Shown: positions 6,519 through 8,053 of the stretch, one piece after another
Layout: every line of letters starts with the position of its first letter
Numbering within the stretch: the stretch's first letter is position 1
NCBI GenBank assembly: GCA_000434935.1
Contig: FR882175.1
Coordinates: 65,083 to 73,135 of the forward strand
Origin: Bacteroides sp. CAG:709
Lineage (GTDB): Bacteria > Bacteroidota > Bacteroidia > Bacteroidales > UBA932
Reading direction: 5' to 3'
DNA: 8,053 bases
Notes under the pieces: model-generated
What the model was told of the DNA's origin: nothing
The model's database searches: none
What the model saw: the letters and a program-made list of their open reading frames with translations, nothing else
Translations under genes and position numbers: made by a program

Positions 6519-8053
6519 ATGGAAAAGAATCTTGTAATTGTCGAGTCTCCTGCGAAAGCCGGGACAATACAGAAATTCCTGGGGGAAGGATATGTCGTAA
6601 AACCAAGTTTCGGTCATATCAGAGACTTGCAGGACAAGAAGTTGAGCGTGGATGTAGATCATAACTTCACACCTGAATATGTCATTCCTGCGGACAAGAA
6701 GAAAGTCGTGTCTGAGCTCAAGAAGCTGGCAGCCGGCGCCGAGACCGTATGGCTGGCATCCGATGAGGACCGGGAGGGAGAAGCAATCTCATGGCATCTC
6801 TATGAAACTCTCGGCCTGAAGAAAGAAAGCACCAGAAGAATCGTATTCCACGAAATCACCAAGAATGCGATTCTGAATGCAATAGAAAATCCTAGGGACA
6901 TTGACATGAACCTCGTGGATGCGCAGCAGGCAAGACGCGTGCTCGACCGTCTCGTAGGCTTCGAGCTTTCGCCGATTCTCTGGAGAAAAATCCAGCCGAA
7001 GCTCTCTGCCGGACGCGTACAGAGCGTCGCATTGAGACTCGTCGTCGACCGCGAAAGGGAAATTCTCGGGTTCAAGCGCGAGCCCTACTACCGCACGACC
7101 GCCGTCTTCCATCCGGAAAGCACCGCCGCAGGAGTGAAGGTCAATGCCGTGCTCGATACCAGGTTCAATGGCATTGACGAGGCCCGTAAGTTCTTGGAGG
7201 ACAGCGCGGATGCCGTATTCCACATAAGCAGCATAGAAAAGAAGGAGGGCACCAGGACACCTGCAGCGCCTTTCACCACATCGACATTGCAGCAGGAAGC
7301 GTCCAGAAAGCTGCGTTTTTCCGTGAGCCAGACAATGCGTATCGCACAGGGTCTTTATGAGCGAGGTCTCATCACATACATGAGAACTGACTCGACTAAC
7401 CTTTCCGGCCTGGCATTGAACACATCCAAGAAGTTCATTGAGGAGAATTACGGCGAGAACTATTCGAAGACCCGTCAGTACAAGACCCATTCGAAGGGCG
7501 CACAGGAGGCGCACGAAGCCATCCGTCCTACATATATCGACAACGTGGAAATCGACGGAACACCACAGGAGCAGAGACTTTACAGCCTCATCTGGAAACG
7601 CACCATCGCTTCCCAGATGGCTGATGCACGCATATTGAAGACGGACATCAAGATAGCTTCCGACAAGAGGAACGAGAAATTCGCCGTCCAGGCAAACCAG
7701 GTGAAATTCGACGGTTTCCTGAAGGTATATCTGGAAGGCACTGATGACCAGCAAGATGAGGAGGAAGTAATCCTGCCGGAACTCCATGAGGGAGATGTGA
7801 TGAAACCGATAAGTTTCTCATCAGACTGCAAGTTCACGACTCCTCCTCCAAGATATTCCGAGGCTACTCTGGTCAAGAAACTGGAGGAACTCGGCATCGG
7901 ACGTCCTGCCACATATGCACAGACCATCACGACATTGACCACCGGACGCGGTTATATCATCAAGGGCGACAAGGAAGGCGAAGGCATTCCTGTCACATGC
8001 CTGGCAATGAAGAACGGGAAAATCACCGAGGCTGTCAAGACCGAGACTGTCGG
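6519..8053 (+). CDS. topA: DNA topoisomerase I (type IA), 5' part
   Basis: Relaxes negative supercoils by cutting one DNA strand through a 5'-phosphotyrosine link. The frame is open from the ATG at 6519 to the window edge: 511 full codons, while the family is usually about 750-870 residues, so the C-terminal zinc-finger or repeat region is missing. The Toprim domain shows VIVESPAK (6-13) with Glu9 and Lys13, then LASDEDREGEA with the metal-binding D82, D84 and E86. Next come FHEITKNAI, DAQQARRVLDRLVGF and LSAGRVQSVALRLV. The active-site Tyr is Y287 in GLITYMRTDST, with R289 beside it and H332 in QEAHEAIRP. Late in the fragment PPPRYSEATLVKKLEELGIGRPATYA is typical. The insert found after GHIRDL in E. 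coli TopA is absent. Residue 15 is Gly where many relatives have Lys (AKAGTI for AKAKTI). An in-frame stop at 6495-6497 limits the start; TTG codons at 6501 and 6513 are less likely. The gene is divergent from the PBP1A operon. Confidence 0.98.
   Translation, partial: MEKNLVIVESPAKAGTIQKFLGEGYVVKPSFGHIRDLQDKKLSVDVDHNFTPEYVIPADKKKVVSELKKLAAGAETVWLASDEDREGEAISWHLYETLGLKKESTRRIVFHEITKNAILNAIENPRDIDMNLVDAQQARRVLDRLVGFELSPILWRKIQPKLSAGRVQSVALRLVVDREREILGFKREPYYRTTAVFHPESTAAGVKVNAVLDTRFNGIDEARKFLEDSADAVFHISSIEKKEGTRTPAAPFTTSTLQQEASRKLRFSVSQTMRIAQGLYERGLITYMRTDSTNLSGLALNTSKKFIEENYGENYSKTRQYKTHSKGAQEAHEAIRPTYIDNVEIDGTPQEQRLYSLIWKRTIASQMADARILKTDIKIASDKRNEKFAVQANQVKFDGFLKVYLEGTDDQQDEEEVILPELHEGDVMKPISFSSDCKFTTPPPRYSEATLVKKLEELGIGRPATYAQTITTLTTGRGYIIKGDKEGEGIPVTCLAMKNGKITEAVKTETV

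Noticed and set aside
6519..6830. Possible frameshift in the 5' part of topA.
   Set aside because: Reading codon by codon from 6519 keeps one frame through the Toprim motifs (D82, D84, E86) and on to Y287, with no interruption.
6789..7787. A 332-codon open frame on the minus strand, opposite topA.
   Set aside because: It lies wholly inside topA, whose plus-strand frame carries all catalytic motifs of type IA topoisomerases. The antisense translation shows no recognisable domain and is rich in Cys, Leu and Arg as expected of a shadow frame.

Overview
The window looks like a piece of a Bacteroidota chromosome, most likely Bacteroidales. Several signs agree. There is a short-leader lipoprotein of the kind common in that phylum, and the promoter-like boxes resemble its TAnnTTTG -7 element rather than TATAAT. 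Most starts lack a Shine-Dalgarno sequence. The class A penicillin-binding protein, Ddl and topoisomerase I all read like Bacteroidales versions. Base composition looks fairly even, near half G+C by eye, in all five genes outside the intergenic regions, so no recent foreign insertion is evident. No transposase, integrase, CRISPR array, tRNA or rRNA was seen.

Layout from left to right. (1) Positions 1-730 (+) hold the 3' end of a glycoside hydrolase family 95 gene (alpha-L-fucosidase type), cut by the window edge. (2) Positions 733-1968 (-) hold a putative surface or periplasmic lipoprotein of unknown function, convergent with the GH95 gene and only 2 bases from it. (3) Positions 1969-2103 are a compact regulatory gap with two tandem terminator-like hairpins, two AT-rich palindromes and a candidate promoter for the lipoprotein gene. 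(4) Positions 2099-6389 (-) are a three-gene operon in the order PBP1A, ddl, prmC, with gaps of 11 and 8 bases. (5) Positions 6390-6518 are a divergent promoter region. (6) Positions 6519-8053 (+) are the 5' two thirds or so of topA, cut by the right edge.

The operon joins peptidoglycan precursor supply (Ddl makes D-Ala-D-Ala) with peptidoglycan polymerisation and cross-linking (PBP1A, which uses the pentapeptide ending in D-Ala-D-Ala). To these it adds the release-factor methyltransferase PrmC. PrmC has its own strong ribosome binding site, which overlaps the ddl stop codon. topA is transcribed away from the operon. The left part is accessory metabolism (fucoside cleavage) plus the unknown lipoprotein.

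I found no convincing new multi-gene system. The parts most worth a second look are the stacked inverted repeats at 1993-2103, the uncharacterised lipoprotein, and the strong Shine-Dalgarno at prmC.
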